64,000 nucleotides of DNA from CAZPDM01 sp964585305 (GCA_964585305.1 CAZPDM010000001.1:62001-126000); one strand, 5' to 3'; shown: positions 6,718 to 16,664, counted from the stretch's first letter. Numbers and translations: made by a program. Notes: generated by a model from the letters alone, not told the origin.

Positions 6718-8433
6718 TTATGATAAGAGTTGAATATCGTGCATTGTCCATATTCTAGGGTTTTTTACTCTACGATAGCCAATGGATTGATAACTCATTT
6801 CTGCCATGGCTTCGAGATAGCTTCTTAATTCAGACATTAGTACGATTTCGTCAGTATCCATCTGACAGGCTGTTACTAATGGATCCATATCAGCAGTAAT
6901 GCGTGCTTCAACTTCTGCCATTCCCTTTTTAATACTCTCATATTCTTCTGGAGTATTAGCAACAATTTGGAAATTATCATCAAGTTTAGTATTATATGTT
7001 GCAATTGCTAATGTCCGTCCTTCCATAACTGCTAAACGGGTGATAGGAGTAGATAATTGCAAAACTGGTTGATAGGGGCTACCAGACATAGCATAATAGC
7101 CAGCACCAGAGGCTTTTCGTAAAAGAATGGTAATCATAGGCGTCGTATTCGTAGAATTTGTATAAATCAAATTGGAGCCATAACCAAGTAATCCTTCTTT
7201 TTCTGCTTCTGCTCCAATATCAAAGCCTGAAATATCTTGTAGCCAGACAATAGGTATTCCATCATCATTACAAGCACGAGAAAAGGAGGAAATTTTTGCA
7301 ATGCCTTGTTGATAAAGAATATTTCCCGGACGTTTGATAGAACGATGGCGAGGATGCTCAGTGAGATTTACATTATTAGCAATAAATCCCATATACAAAC
7401 CACTTACTCTACCTACACCACAAATCATTTCTTGTCCTAATTCCGGCATAATTTCCCAGAATAAACTTTGATCTACAAGTCTGGCAATAATTTGTTTCAT
7501 GTTATATGTCATTCTGTAATCTTTAGGGAATATTCCTTCCATATCGTTGCAGCTGTATTCTGGCATTGCCGCACAAGCACCATAGCGATAATAATCTATT
7601 GCAGAGCTAGGCAGTTTTGCAATCTCCGCTTTAACTTTACGTAAAAGACTTTCATCATCTGGAACTCGGAAATCTGCACATTGTGAGATATGGACATGTA
7701 TATCAGGGCCTCCAATATCTAACGATGTGATATGTTGGCTTTTGCCGCCTTTTACTAATGCTGCACCGGCAATGACCATATAAGCTTGTTCTGTCATATA
7801 TACAACATCACTGATGATTGGCATATATCCGCCGCCAGCAATGCAATCGCCGAAAACACCAGCAATTTGTGGAACTTGGTTGGCACTTAAAATGCTGTTC
7901 ATCTTAAATATATAACCGGCGCCTTTTGGCCCTGGAAAAGTTTTGGCCTGTTCAGGAAGATATAGCCCACTGCAATCAACTAGATAAATAACCGGAATGC
8001 GTAAACGCAAAGCCATTTCTTGTGCCCGCTCAATTTTTTCAGGAGTACGCGGCCACCAGGAACCAGAAGCCACAGTATTATCATTTGCAATCACCATAGT
8101 ATAACGGCCTTCTATTTTTACAAAGGCTGTTACAACGCCAGCACCAGGGGAAGTACGATCGCCGAATTTAAGGCCATAATTAACAAATGTTCCAACAGGA
8201 AAAACCTGACTTCCTGCATCTTTTAAAAAATCAATGCGTTCCCACGTTGTCATTTTTTTCTTTTTATGAATACGTTCAACATAGCTTTGTCCCCAGCCGG
8301 ATTTGACTTCTGCCCGTTTATCTTCTAAATTTTTATTTAGTTGAAGCATATATTCGCGATTATTTTGAAATTCTTTCAAATTCATGAACTGTTCAATAGA
8401 ATTTCCTATGCGTTCTAATAAAACTTTTGCCAT
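6718..8433 (-). CDS. Biotin-dependent acyl-CoA carboxyltransferase / decarboxylase alpha subunit (PccB/GcdA family)
   Basis: 571 residues with two crotonase-fold halves. Visible family features are G-A-G-V-V-T-A, A-N-D-N-T-V, C-S-G-L-Y-L-P-E-Q, F-G-D-C-I-A-G-G-G-Y in the first half and L-Q-D-I-S-G-F-D-I-G, R-K-A-S-G-A-G-Y-Y-A-M in the second. The enzyme moves CO2 between biotin and an acyl-CoA. Length and N-terminal extension are compatible with carboxylases such as MccB and with the glutaconyl-CoA decarboxylase alpha subunit. The adjacent biotin carrier supports biotin dependence. Without a neighbouring biotin carboxylase or membrane decarboxylase subunit, direction and substrate stay open. 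Confidence 0.82.
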   Translation of the reverse strand: MAKVLLERIGNSIEQFMNLKEFQNNREYMLQLNKNLEDKRAEVKSGWGQSYVERIHKKKKMTTWERIDFLKDAGSQVFPVGTFVNYGLKFGDRTSPGAGVVTAFVKIEGRYTMVIANDNTVASGSWWPRTPEKIERAQEMALRLRIPVIYLVDCSGLYLPEQAKTFPGPKGAGYIFKMNSILSANQVPQIAGVFGDCIAGGGYMPIISDVVYMTEQAYMVIAGAALVKGGKSQHITSLDIGGPDIHVHISQCADFRVPDDESLLRKVKAEIAKLPSSAIDYYRYGACAAMPEYSCNDMEGIFPKDYRMTYNMKQIIARLVDQSLFWEIMPELGQEMICGVGRVSGLYMGFIANNVNLTEHPRHRSIKRPGNILYQQGIAKISSFSRACNDDGIPIVWLQDISGFDIGAEAEKEGLLGYGSNLIYTNSTNTTPMITILLRKASGAGYYAMSGSPYQPVLQLSTPITRLAVMEGRTLAIATYNTKLDDNFQIVANTPEEYESIKKGMAEVEARITADMDPLVTACQMDTDEIVLMSELRSYLEAMAEMSYQSIGYRRVKNPRIWTMHDIQLLS

Positions 8434-8452
8434 AATTTTTCTTTCTAATTTT

Positions 8453-11017
8453 CTAAGATCTTTTTAAAAATTTATAAATTTCGAACCATAATACACTCAT
8501 AACTGCTGCACTGGCGCAAAAAAATAACTCAAATAAATTTAATGGCACTACTTTAAAAATTTCTTGTAGAAAAGGAACATGTAAAACAATCATTAAAAAA
8601 GATATCGCACCTAAAATTACCCACCATAAAGCAATATTAGGAGTTTTAATCATTTTCCAGGCTGATTTGAGAAAAGAGCGGTTGACTAAAATTAAACATA
8701 AATTACTAAAAATGAGAGTAGTAAATGTGCAAGAGCGGATATATGCCTCGGCCATAGCTTTGTCATGGTAGGGATTGTAGCAGCTTGCTAAATAAAAAAC
8801 AACAAATGTCATTACTAATACAGCAATACCTTGAAAAATGCTAGTCATAATTTGAGAGAACCCAAAGAGAGATTGTTGGGGATTACGTGGTGGGCGAGTC
8901 ATTGTATTCTTTTCTTCTACTTCTGCTTCAAATACAACTGAACAAGAAGGGTCTATGACTAATTCTAAAAAGACAACATGCATGGGTAAGAGAATTAAAG
9001 GATATTCTCTACAAAAAATTGGCAACATCGAAATTCCAGCGATGGGAATATGAACAGCTAAAATATAAGCCATGGCTTTTTGAAGATTATCAAAAATACG
9101 ACGGCCCATTTTAACAGCTTGTACAATAGATGAAAAATCATCTTCAAGTAAAACAAGAGAAGAAGATTCACGAGCTACATCTGTTCCTCGTCCGCCCATA
9201 GCTATTCCAATATGTGCAGATTTAAGGCTAGGTGCGTCATTTACTCCATCACCTGTCATTGCTGCAATTTCACCAATGGATTTAAAACCATTTACAATTC
9301 TAAGTTTCTGCTCAGGGACAACACGTGCAAATATATTAACATGTCTCATTTTTTCTTGCAATTCATTTTCAGGCATTTTTTCTAATTCTGGCCCGGTAAT
9401 AATTTGGTCAATATTTTTCAGGTTTATTTTCTTTGCTATATTTTGTGCTGTGATAGGATAATCGCCAGTAATCATTACCACTCGAATTCCCGCACGATAA
9501 CATTCTTGAATAGCATCTGGGACACACGGACGAATAGGATCATGAAGCCCAATAAGTCCTATAAATTCAAAAGTAAAATCATGTTGTTCAATAGGCAAAG
9601 CAGTTCTTTCGAAACAAGATCTTGCAACACCTAATACACGTAGTCCTTCTTGAGCCATATAAGAAGTCTTTTGCGTAATTTCTAAAGTCTTGTCTTGAGG
9701 CAAATGACAAAGGTCTGCAATAGCTTCAGGAGCACCTTTTGCTGCAATGATATATTCATTTCCTGCAGGAGACTGCCAAACATGAGAAACCGCTAGCAGT
9801 TTTTTTGAAAGAGGGTACTCTTGAACTAATGTCCAATCTTCATGCCAATGTTCAGTACTTTTTAAATATTGGCTACCTAATTGGCGAAGGGCTTTTTCCA
9901 TAGGATCGAATGGTGCTTTCTGGCTGGCCAGTATTCCAAATTCCATGACTTCATGGAAAACTTCTGGTAATTCTTGTTGATCTTTATGTTGTTGAACATC
10001 CCAAAATTCATTTTTGCTAAAAATTTTCGCAACTGACATGATGTTTTGTGTAATAGTTCCTGTTTTGTCCACACATAAAACTGTTGTTGCTCCCAATGTT
10101 TCAATTGCAGGAATACGTCTTGTTAAAACATTTTTTTGTGAAATTCTCCATGCTCCTAGGGCTAAAAATACTGTGAGAACTACAGGAAATTCTTCTGGTA
10201 ATGTTGCCATTGCTAAGGTAAGACCGGCTAAGATTCCATGAAACCAATCTTGTCGTATGATTCCATATCCTAAAATAATCAAGCTGCAAAGTATAGCTCC
10301 AACAATTGCAAGGTTTTTTACCAGCTTTCGAGTTTCTTTTTGGATGTTTGTATCTTCTTCTTCAACTGATTGAAGTGCTTTACCTATTTTTCCTATTTCT
10401 GTATTTAATCCTGTGTATAAAACTTTAGAAATAGCTTGTCCTTGTACAACTAGAGTTCCAGAGTATACAAAAGGCAAATCGTCTCCTCCTGGTGTGCAGG
10501 AAGAAGGGACAATATCGCTACAAGTTTTTCTTACAGGAACAGATTCTCCAGTTAATAGAGATTCATCAACAGAGAGATTTGTACAGGAAATTACTAATGC
10601 GTCAGCAGGAACCCGATCTCCTTCGCATAGAATAACCATATCTCCTACAACTACTTCGCGTCCTGGAATTCTTTTAGGAATACTTTCCCGAATAACCAAA
10701 GCTCGGGGACTTGATAAATCTCGTAAGGCTTCTAAGGCACGCTCAGATTTTCTTTCTTGATGAACAGTAATTGCAATAATAATAATAACAAACCCTAATA
10801 GCATAATAGCTTCTTGAAAGTCTCCTAATATAAGGTACAGACTTCCACAAGCGACTAGAAGTAAAAACATTGGTTCTTTTATTACTTCTAAAATAATTCT
10901 TTGTAAAGTACGCTTTTCTGAATTTGGAAGTTCGTTATAACCAAAACGTTTTAAATTTTCTTCTACTTCAATTTGCGAAAGGCCACGGATTGAATTTAGA
11001 TCATTTTGTCGCCACAT
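8453..11017 (-). CDS. P-type cation-transporting ATPase (P2-like, substrate unassigned)
   Basis: 854 residues. An N-terminal cation-ATPase domain (12-35) leads into the actuator TGES (156-159) and the M4 motif PEEFP (274-278). The phosphorylated D317 is in CVDKTGTIT, T-G-D-G-V-N-D-A-P lies in the hinge, and there are C-terminal membrane helices. The M6 region reads V-I-D-P-S-C-S-V-V-F-E, unlike SERCA or PMCA calcium sites, so calcium is only one possibility. The gene is first in an operon with the carboxyltransferase (19-base gap) and biotin carrier. AAGGAA precedes the start. The reason for the coupling to a biotin enzyme is unknown. Confidence 0.85.
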   Translation of the reverse strand: MWRQNDLNSIRGLSQIEVEENLKRFGYNELPNSEKRTLQRIILEVIKEPMFLLLVACGSLYLILGDFQEAIMLLGFVIIIIAITVHQERKSERALEALRDLSSPRALVIRESIPKRIPGREVVVGDMVILCEGDRVPADALVISCTNLSVDESLLTGESVPVRKTCSDIVPSSCTPGGDDLPFVYSGTLVVQGQAISKVLYTGLNTEIGKIGKALQSVEEEDTNIQKETRKLVKNLAIVGAILCSLIILGYGIIRQDWFHGILAGLTLAMATLPEEFPVVLTVFLALGAWRISQKNVLTRRIPAIETLGATTVLCVDKTGTITQNIMSVAKIFSKNEFWDVQQHKDQQELPEVFHEVMEFGILASQKAPFDPMEKALRQLGSQYLKSTEHWHEDWTLVQEYPLSKKLLAVSHVWQSPAGNEYIIAAKGAPEAIADLCHLPQDKTLEITQKTSYMAQEGLRVLGVARSCFERTALPIEQHDFTFEFIGLIGLHDPIRPCVPDAIQECYRAGIRVVMITGDYPITAQNIAKKINLKNIDQIITGPELEKMPENELQEKMRHVNIFARVVPEQKLRIVNGFKSIGEIAAMTGDGVNDAPSLKSAHIGIAMGGRGTDVARESSSLVLLEDDFSSIVQAVKMGRRIFDNLQKAMAYILAVHIPIAGISMLPIFCREYPLILLPMHVVFLELVIDPSCSVVFEAEVEEKNTMTRPPRNPQQSLFGFSQIMTSIFQGIAVLVMTFVVFYLASCYNPYHDKAMAEAYIRSCTFTTLIFSNLCLILVNRSFLKSAWKMIKTPNIALWWVILGAISFLMIVLHVPFLQEIFKVVPLNLFELFFCASAAVMSVLWFEIYKFLKRS

Positions 11018-11060
11018 TGTAAATTTTCCTTAAAGAATCGATAAAATCCCAAAATTAGAT

Positions 11061-11088
11061 AGTATAATTTTTGCTTTAATTTTTTCAA
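11061..11088 (-). promoter_or_regulatory. Promoter of the P-type ATPase operon
   Basis: Minus strand TTGAAA (11083-11088), 16-base spacer, TATACT (11061-11066), about 45 bases before the start codon. It diverges from the promoter at 11156-11184. Confidence 0.55.
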
Positions 11089-11155
11089 TGTTTTTTTTCT
11101 TAGAAAAATGAGATTATAAACTAACGACTAGGGAATAAAAAAAATACAATAATAA

Positions 11156-11184
11156 TTGACAAATATACCGCATGGTGTTATGAT
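11156..11184 (+). promoter_or_regulatory. Promoter of the 11238-18464 operon
   Basis: TTGACA (11156-11161), 17-base spacer, TATGAT (11179-11184): a near-consensus sigma-70-type promoter 54 bases upstream of the GTG start of the first gene. Confidence 0.75.
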
Positions 11185-11237
11185 ATACTTTCAAAGAAGA
11201 TTTTTTTACTTTTGACAATTTTTTGATAGGATATATT

Positions 11238-11588
11238 GTGATTCGTTTAGAGATTAAAATTTCTATTCCTGATAGTCGCAAGAAAGAAGACTTTTTAAAA
11301 GTTCTTCAGGAAAATGCCAAAAACTCAGATTCTTCACTTTGGCAGACTAATTTTGATATTATTGAAGGTCAAAGGGCAGCTTTACAGGCTGTACTAGGAA
11401 CAGAAGGACTTCCTTATTTTGAATATCAAAAAATATTGATTATTACTTGCGATTTTGCGACAAAAAAACAAGCGCATAAAGTTTATAATCTATTTAAAAA
11501 AATGGCGATTTCCTGGGAAATGGAAATCAACGGTTTAGTTGGAAAAAGAATATTTAGTGATCTTTTAGACATTGATTTGGAAGAATAA
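11238..11588 (+). CDS. Conserved-looking small protein of unknown function
   Basis: 116 residues from the GTG at 11238, chosen over a TTG at 11223 because TAGGA lies 6-8 bases before it. It is soluble, with alternating strands and helices (RLEIKISIP..., a central helix, KILIITCDF..., a helix, then WEMEINGLVGKRIF). There is no signal peptide, metal motif or known signature that I recognise. It ends 5 bases before the large HEAT-repeat gene and shares its strong promoter, so the two are probably used together. Confidence 0.6.
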   Translation: MIRLEIKISIPDSRKKEDFLKVLQENAKNSDSSLWQTNFDIIEGQRAALQAVLGTEGLPYFEYQKILIITCDFATKKQAHKVYNLFKKMAISWEMEINGLVGKRIFSDLLDIDLEE

Positions 11589-11593
11589 AAATT

Positions 11594-14500
11594 ATGACAC
11601 TTGCAACGCAATTTTGTTTTGCTGTTGTTATGTTTTTAGGATTTTATAGCTTTTTATATAGTCAACCTATTCCAGAATCTAATTCAAATAAAACTTATAT
11701 CCCCTCACCTGTCGTTGCAGTATCCTCAGAAGAACAACAGCAAATTGAAAATTTACTTGAACAGATGAAACGTTGGCCCTTAGTATCGGCGAAAAAAGCA
11801 GCCCAATCTTTAATTGAAAAAAAACAAAAAGCCGTACCTTTTTTATTGATTACATTAAAAACTGGCACTCCAGTATTAAAGGAAGCTGCGGCATATTGCC
11901 TAGGACATCTTAAAGTAGAAAATGCTTTCCAAGATTTAGCAGAATGCACAAAGAACAATGAATTGCGGCCACGTATGGAAACTTTTTTTGTGGCATTGGT
12001 TCAGATCAATGCTGAAAAGGCGTATCCTATTTTGATCAATTTTCTTAAATCTGATAATCAGACTGGTCATTCTGCAGCCTTAAAATTACTTCTTATGCTT
12101 ACTAAAGAAAGGCATTTGCCTATTCTCGAAGAATTATTTCAGTCGAAATCTGATAAAAATCGCAAATATGCTATAGAGCTATTGGAACGTATGCCTATTT
12201 CCCATTCTTGGAAGATGTTGCTTGCTGCTTTGCAAGATCCTTCTCCTTATATAACAAGTGCATCTGTAGGAAATTTAGGCAAGATAAATTCTCCGGAGTT
12301 ACGTCAAAAACTTTTGGGATATGCCAACTATCATGATCGTAGATTGGTAAGTTATATTGCATTAGTCTTGCTTGAGCAGGAAGATAACTTTCAAATTCAG
12401 CTTTTTAATCGGCAATGGATCCCTGAACTTTTGAAAGCTGTTCGCCATGATGATTATTTCATTAAAGGTGTAGCTGCGGCGTGTCTTGTTAATGTTGGTT
12501 TTATTAGTGATGATGAAGAAATCACAAAAATTATGGATAAGTATTTGGCTCCGGTTTTAATTGAAACATTATCAGGAAAAGTATATTTTCGTGATTATCT
12601 AGCATTTCGTAATATTGGTTATAGAAAATTAAAGCAGCTAACAGGAAAAGATATTGGGCAAAATATGGATAATTGGTGGTCATGGTGGCATGAGAATAGT
12701 CGCCAATTCCAAGCAATCCGGCTTTTAAAAGGGATTTCCGAAGATCAAATTAAAGGCTTATTTTTAGAATATGTTAGTGTTGGGGGATTAGAAGAACTTT
12801 CTCTTAATTTTGTTGCCCTTCCTGAAGTTGCAGAAAGAATGGCTCCGGAACGTCCTTATATTTTGGATTGGAAACAATTAAATCAACTTTTGCGCTTGCT
12901 TCGGCAAGAACATTTCTTAAATCTGGCAGCAGAGTATGGAATAAAAAATAATGCTACCTTTCATAAAATTACACTTAATTTACAGAATTATCGAAAGGTA
13001 GTTATTGTATATGGAAATGATCCTGGTCCATTATCTAAAATTATCCAACAAATAATAAATTTTCGAGAGAGCAATCTTTGGCAAAAATATTGGGATGCAG
13101 GAAAAGATGAAGAATGGCTAAAATGGTATCGTAGTGAAGAAAAATGGTGGTTAGAAACACAAGATAATACTTTGCGGAGCCAACGTATTAAGCGTATGCT
13201 TTTATCTAGCTACGGAGGATTAAATCCTAAAAATCGAGAAGAAGCAAGTTTAAATTTTCTTAGGCTTATGCAAAAAAATCCTGATTTGCCAAATTCTCTG
13301 GCGACATGGGGAGTTTTTCATATTCGTACTGAAACAGAAATTACATCGCGGACAGAAAATCTTATTTCTGCTTTAGTGCTTAGTAAAAATGAAACGGCAA
13401 TTATGCCTTTGGTAGATTTTCTTATTTTAAATTATTCTCCCAAAACAAAAAATCTTTTAATTCAAGTATTACGGGCTGCAGATGATAAACTTTTATATCA
13501 GTATATCAGACATCCTAATCCATATACTCGTAGTGCTGCAGCAGAAATATTAGGCACTAGAGTCCCGGAAGAATTAACAATATTATATTTAATTGCTTTA
13601 CTTAAAGACGAGCATATTTCAGTACAACAGGCAGCGGCAACTTCATTAGGCAATCTAAAAGCTAAGAATGCGACAGAACAACTTTTGAAAATTCTGAAGA
13701 GTTCTAGCAGTCCTTTACTTCTGAAGCAAAGTGCGCTTTTTGCATTGGCAAAAATTGTACCACAAGATACGATTACAATAGCCTTGGAAATGCTTAATAA
13801 TCGTGATATACCTACTCGAATGTCGGTTATTCAATCGTTAGTAGCCATTGGAGGGCGAACTGCTATACAAACTTTGGCAGCTCTTATCAATGGCGAAACA
13901 GATAAAACACTTCAGGAATCTGCTGCAATCGCACTTAGTCAAACTCAACCAGAACAGGAATCCTTAACCAGCCTTTTAACAATTGTACAAAAATCTTCTA
14001 ATGTAGATGCTAAAATTTTTGCTCTTCGTGCATTACAAAAGACTGATATAAAAATATCAAAACCGATCATAAAAAAGCTACTTCCTTTATTACCGATAGA
14101 AAATTTAGCAAATATTCAAATTGAGATAGCTTTAACTTTATCAGAGATTAAAGAAAAAAGCGCGATTCCTATACTTATCGAACATTTAGAACATCCACAA
14201 TATAGTTCTCTTATAAGACGCACATTAGAACAACTGACTTTAATTTCATTCTCTGAAGCTAATCCTAAAAATCGCTATACAGATTGGTGGCGACTTTATC
14301 AAGATTTATCTCAAGAACAATGGCTTCTGGATGCTATGCGTAGTCGAGAATATCCAATGGAAGCTTTTTTAGATTATATGATTTCCGGGCAAAAAAATAA
14401 GGAAATGATTCCTATTTGGATACAGGCATTAAATGATCGAGATTGGTTTATCAGAATTGCAGCAAACGAAAAGCTGGAAGAATTTACAGGTGTTTCTTTT

Positions 14501-14692
14501 GGAAAAATGCACTTTTATACTGGCTTTCAGACTAGTCGAAAGTTCATGCAAGATTGGCGGGAATGGTATGCAAATTATGAAAAGCAAGAAAAAAAAGTAA
14601 CTGAATCTCGTCAAGAAAAGGAAGTCCAAAACGAGTCTAATCAATTTGTGGTACCAATTGAATTGGACGAGAACTCTAATAGCGATAAATAA
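11594..14692 (+). CDS. Large exported HEAT-repeat protein
   Basis: 1032 residues. A signal peptide-like N-terminus (1-24) is followed by many HEAT/PBS-lyase-type helical repeats, clearest at about 60-320 and 610-900. Examples are A-A-A-Y-C-L-G-H-L-K, A-A-A-E-I-L-G-T-R and A-A-A-T-S-L-G-N-L-K. Between and after the repeats, Trp-rich segments recur: N-W-W-S-W-W near 355, D-W-W-R-L-Y near 890 and D-W-R-E-W-Y near 1000, the last preceded by T-G-V-S-F-G. HEAT solenoids are protein-binding scaffolds. The protein is likely periplasmic or on the cell surface. It is encoded between the small unknown protein and an iron/cobalamin-type ABC transporter. Confidence 0.8.
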   Translation: MTLATQFCFAVVMFLGFYSFLYSQPIPESNSNKTYIPSPVVAVSSEEQQQIENLLEQMKRWPLVSAKKAAQSLIEKKQKAVPFLLITLKTGTPVLKEAAAYCLGHLKVENAFQDLAECTKNNELRPRMETFFVALVQINAEKAYPILINFLKSDNQTGHSAALKLLLMLTKERHLPILEELFQSKSDKNRKYAIELLERMPISHSWKMLLAALQDPSPYITSASVGNLGKINSPELRQKLLGYANYHDRRLVSYIALVLLEQEDNFQIQLFNRQWIPELLKAVRHDDYFIKGVAAACLVNVGFISDDEEITKIMDKYLAPVLIETLSGKVYFRDYLAFRNIGYRKLKQLTGKDIGQNMDNWWSWWHENSRQFQAIRLLKGISEDQIKGLFLEYVSVGGLEELSLNFVALPEVAERMAPERPYILDWKQLNQLLRLLRQEHFLNLAAEYGIKNNATFHKITLNLQNYRKVVIVYGNDPGPLSKIIQQIINFRESNLWQKYWDAGKDEEWLKWYRSEEKWWLETQDNTLRSQRIKRMLLSSYGGLNPKNREEASLNFLRLMQKNPDLPNSLATWGVFHIRTETEITSRTENLISALVLSKNETAIMPLVDFLILNYSPKTKNLLIQVLRAADDKLLYQYIRHPNPYTRSAAAEILGTRVPEELTILYLIALLKDEHISVQQAAATSLGNLKAKNATEQLLKILKSSSSPLLLKQSALFALAKIVPQDTITIALEMLNNRDIPTRMSVIQSLVAIGGRTAIQTLAALINGETDKTLQESAAIALSQTQPEQESLTSLLTIVQKSSNVDAKIFALRALQKTDIKISKPIIKKLLPLLPIENLANIQIEIALTLSEIKEKSAIPILIEHLEHPQYSSLIRRTLEQLTLISFSEANPKNRYTDWWRLYQDLSQEQWLLDAMRSREYPMEAFLDYMISGQKNKEMIPIWIQALNDRDWFIRIAANEKLEEFTGVSFGKMHFYTGFQTSRKFMQDWREWYANYEKQEKKVTESRQEKEVQNESNQFVVPIELDENSNSDK

Positions 14693-14723
14693 AAATTTTC
14701 TCCTAAAATGCAAGGCAATTATC

Positions 14724-15740
14724 GTGTTTCACTCATTAAAATTTCAAACGACAATATTTTTTTTAATTTTCCTCTTATTTGGTAGCATGATTTTAGGAAT
14801 GATGCTTGGGCCAGTAAAAATATCTTTTTTTGATAATTTGCAGATTCTTGGTCATAAAATCTTAGGATTTTCTCCCCCTGAAAATTCAGAACAGCATATT
14901 TTAATTCTTTGGGAAATCCGCTTTCCAAGAATTCTTCTTGGCGCATTTGTTGGCATTGCACTATCTCTTTCTGGTGTATTAGTCCAGGGAATTTTCCATA
15001 ACCCGCTTGCAGATCCTTATCTTTTAGGTATTGCAAGTGGAGGAACTATGGGGGCAGCATTTGTAGTTTGTTTAGGAGGACAAGGGATTTTCTTACCAGC
15101 AGGATCCCTTATAGGAGCATGGTTAGCTGTTTTTTTAGTTTATGGTATTGTGCGAAAAAGAAATATGCGAAATATGCAAACAAGTTTGCTTTTAGCTGGT
15201 ATTGCAATCAGTACATTGTTTTCAGCATGTACTAGTTTTTTAATATTCTTTGCTCACCCAAACGAATTGAGACAAATTATTTTTTGGATAATGGGAAGTT
15301 TAGCTGGTGCAACTTGGAAATATATTCTTCCGTTATTTATTGTGATTTGTACAGGCAGTATAACTATATTATTTTTTGGACGGGCATTGAATGCTATGAG
15401 TTTAGGAGACGAAACCGCATGGCATTTGGGAATTGATCCTTCTAAACTACATAAAATCCTTCTTGCTTTAGCAACTTTTCTTACTGCTTCAGTTGTTTGT
15501 ATTGTTGGTACCGTGGGTTTTGTTGGGTTGGTTATTCCACATATTTTACGGCTTATTTTAGGCCCGGATCATCGGTGGTTACTCCCTTGTGCTGCCTTAG
15601 GAGGTGCAAGTTTTGTAATACTATGTGATACCGCTGCCCGCACAATATTATCTCCACAAGAATTGCCTATTGGCATGATTACTGCATTATTTGGCGTTCC
15701 ATTTTTTTTGTTCTTACTCATTAAGAATCAATCTCGATAA
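14724..15740 (+). CDS. FecCD/BtuC-family ABC transporter permease
   Basis: 338 residues from the GTG at 14724, preceded by AAGG; an upstream in-frame start would overlap the HEAT gene. The family pattern is clear: I-R-F-P-R-I-L-L-G-A-F-V-G, N-P-L-A-D-P-Y-L-L-G-I-A-S-G, the E-T-A-W-H-L-G-I coupling loop, and G-F-V-G-L-V-I-P-H-I-L-R. There are about ten membrane helices. Such permeases import iron-siderophore, haem or cobalamin. The substrate-binding protein is not encoded here, so the cargo is undetermined. Confidence 0.88.
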   Translation: MFHSLKFQTTIFFLIFLLFGSMILGMMLGPVKISFFDNLQILGHKILGFSPPENSEQHILILWEIRFPRILLGAFVGIALSLSGVLVQGIFHNPLADPYLLGIASGGTMGAAFVVCLGGQGIFLPAGSLIGAWLAVFLVYGIVRKRNMRNMQTSLLLAGIAISTLFSACTSFLIFFAHPNELRQIIFWIMGSLAGATWKYILPLFIVICTGSITILFFGRALNAMSLGDETAWHLGIDPSKLHKILLALATFLTASVVCIVGTVGFVGLVIPHILRLILGPDHRWLLPCAALGGASFVILCDTAARTILSPQELPIGMITALFGVPFFLFLLIKNQSR

Positions 15741-15755
15741 TATTATTTGTTGCGA

Positions 15756-15779
15756 CCTTTGATTGGATTCAATCAAAGG
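15756..15779. other. Intercistronic hairpin between permease and ATPase
   Basis: Perfect stem CCTTTGATTG / CAATCAAAGG around a GATT loop with no T tail. It lies between the permease stop and the ATPase GTG. It could protect or adjust the mRNA so that the two subunits are made in different amounts. Confidence 0.55.
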
Positions 15780-15830
15780 CCAATAAGCAACAAAGTATTT
15801 TCCATTAAAAATATATCTGGAGAATATTTT

Positions 15831-16607
15831 GTGAATTTAAAAATATGTGGGTTAGAATTTTCTTATCAAAATAATCAAAATTCTGTTTTGCAGAATATTC
15901 AATTAGATATTGAAACAGGGACATTTTTTGCTTTAATTGGACCAAATGGTTCTGGAAAAACAACATTGCTCAAATTGATTTCGGGTGTTTTAAAATCAAC
16001 ATCTACAACTTCAGCAATTTATCTGGATTGCAAAAAATTAAACGATTTTTCCCACCGCCAATTGTCTCAGCACTTAGCTGTTGTAATTCCGGAAGTTTCT
16101 CCTAATTTTGATTTCACTGTAGCAGAAATTGTAGAAATGGGACGTCTTCCATATTTACAACCTTGGCAAATACTTCAACAAAACGATTATAATACTATTC
16201 AGCAATCTTTAGAAATAACAAATCTGTTTCATTTGCAACGCCGTCTTTTACGAGAACTTAGCAGCGGAGAAAGACAGCGAGTTTGGTTGGCAATGGCATT
16301 GACACAAAATCCGAAAATTTTATTATTGGATGAACCTATTGCTCATTTGGATATTGCTTATCAACTTGAGATTTTATCCTTGCTACAAGGATTAACACAG
16401 AAAAATATTACTGTTATTGTAACAATTCACGATCTTAATCTTGCAGCACGATATGCGCAATCTATGGCATTATTGCATAAAGGGAAAATTTTAGTTCAAG
16501 GAAAACCTAAAGATGTGCTTCAAGAAAAATGGTTAACTTACGCCTTTCAAACAAAATTAAAAGTATGGCATCCTCCGGAAGGAGGAATGCTTGTATATCC
16601 ATGTTAG
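15831..16607 (+). CDS. FecE/BtuD-type ABC transporter ATP-binding protein
   Basis: 258 residues from the GTG at 15831, chosen for the GGAG eight bases upstream; an upstream TTG at 15747 would read through the hairpin. Walker A is G-P-N-G-S-G-K-T-T, the signature is L-S-S-G-E-R-Q-R, Walker B is I-L-L-L-D-E-P, and the switch is T-I-H-D-L-N, all intact. It pairs with the FecCD-type permease just upstream to form an iron or cobalamin importer. Confidence 0.87.
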   Translation: MNLKICGLEFSYQNNQNSVLQNIQLDIETGTFFALIGPNGSGKTTLLKLISGVLKSTSTTSAIYLDCKKLNDFSHRQLSQHLAVVIPEVSPNFDFTVAEIVEMGRLPYLQPWQILQQNDYNTIQQSLEITNLFHLQRRLLRELSSGERQRVWLAMALTQNPKILLLDEPIAHLDIAYQLEILSLLQGLTQKNITVIVTIHDLNLAARYAQSMALLHKGKILVQGKPKDVLQEKWLTYAFQTKLKVWHPPEGGMLVYPC

Positions 16608-16664
16608 TTTTTTTTTACAATTTATTATACTATTTTTATTTACAGAAATATTTAAAGTAATTTT

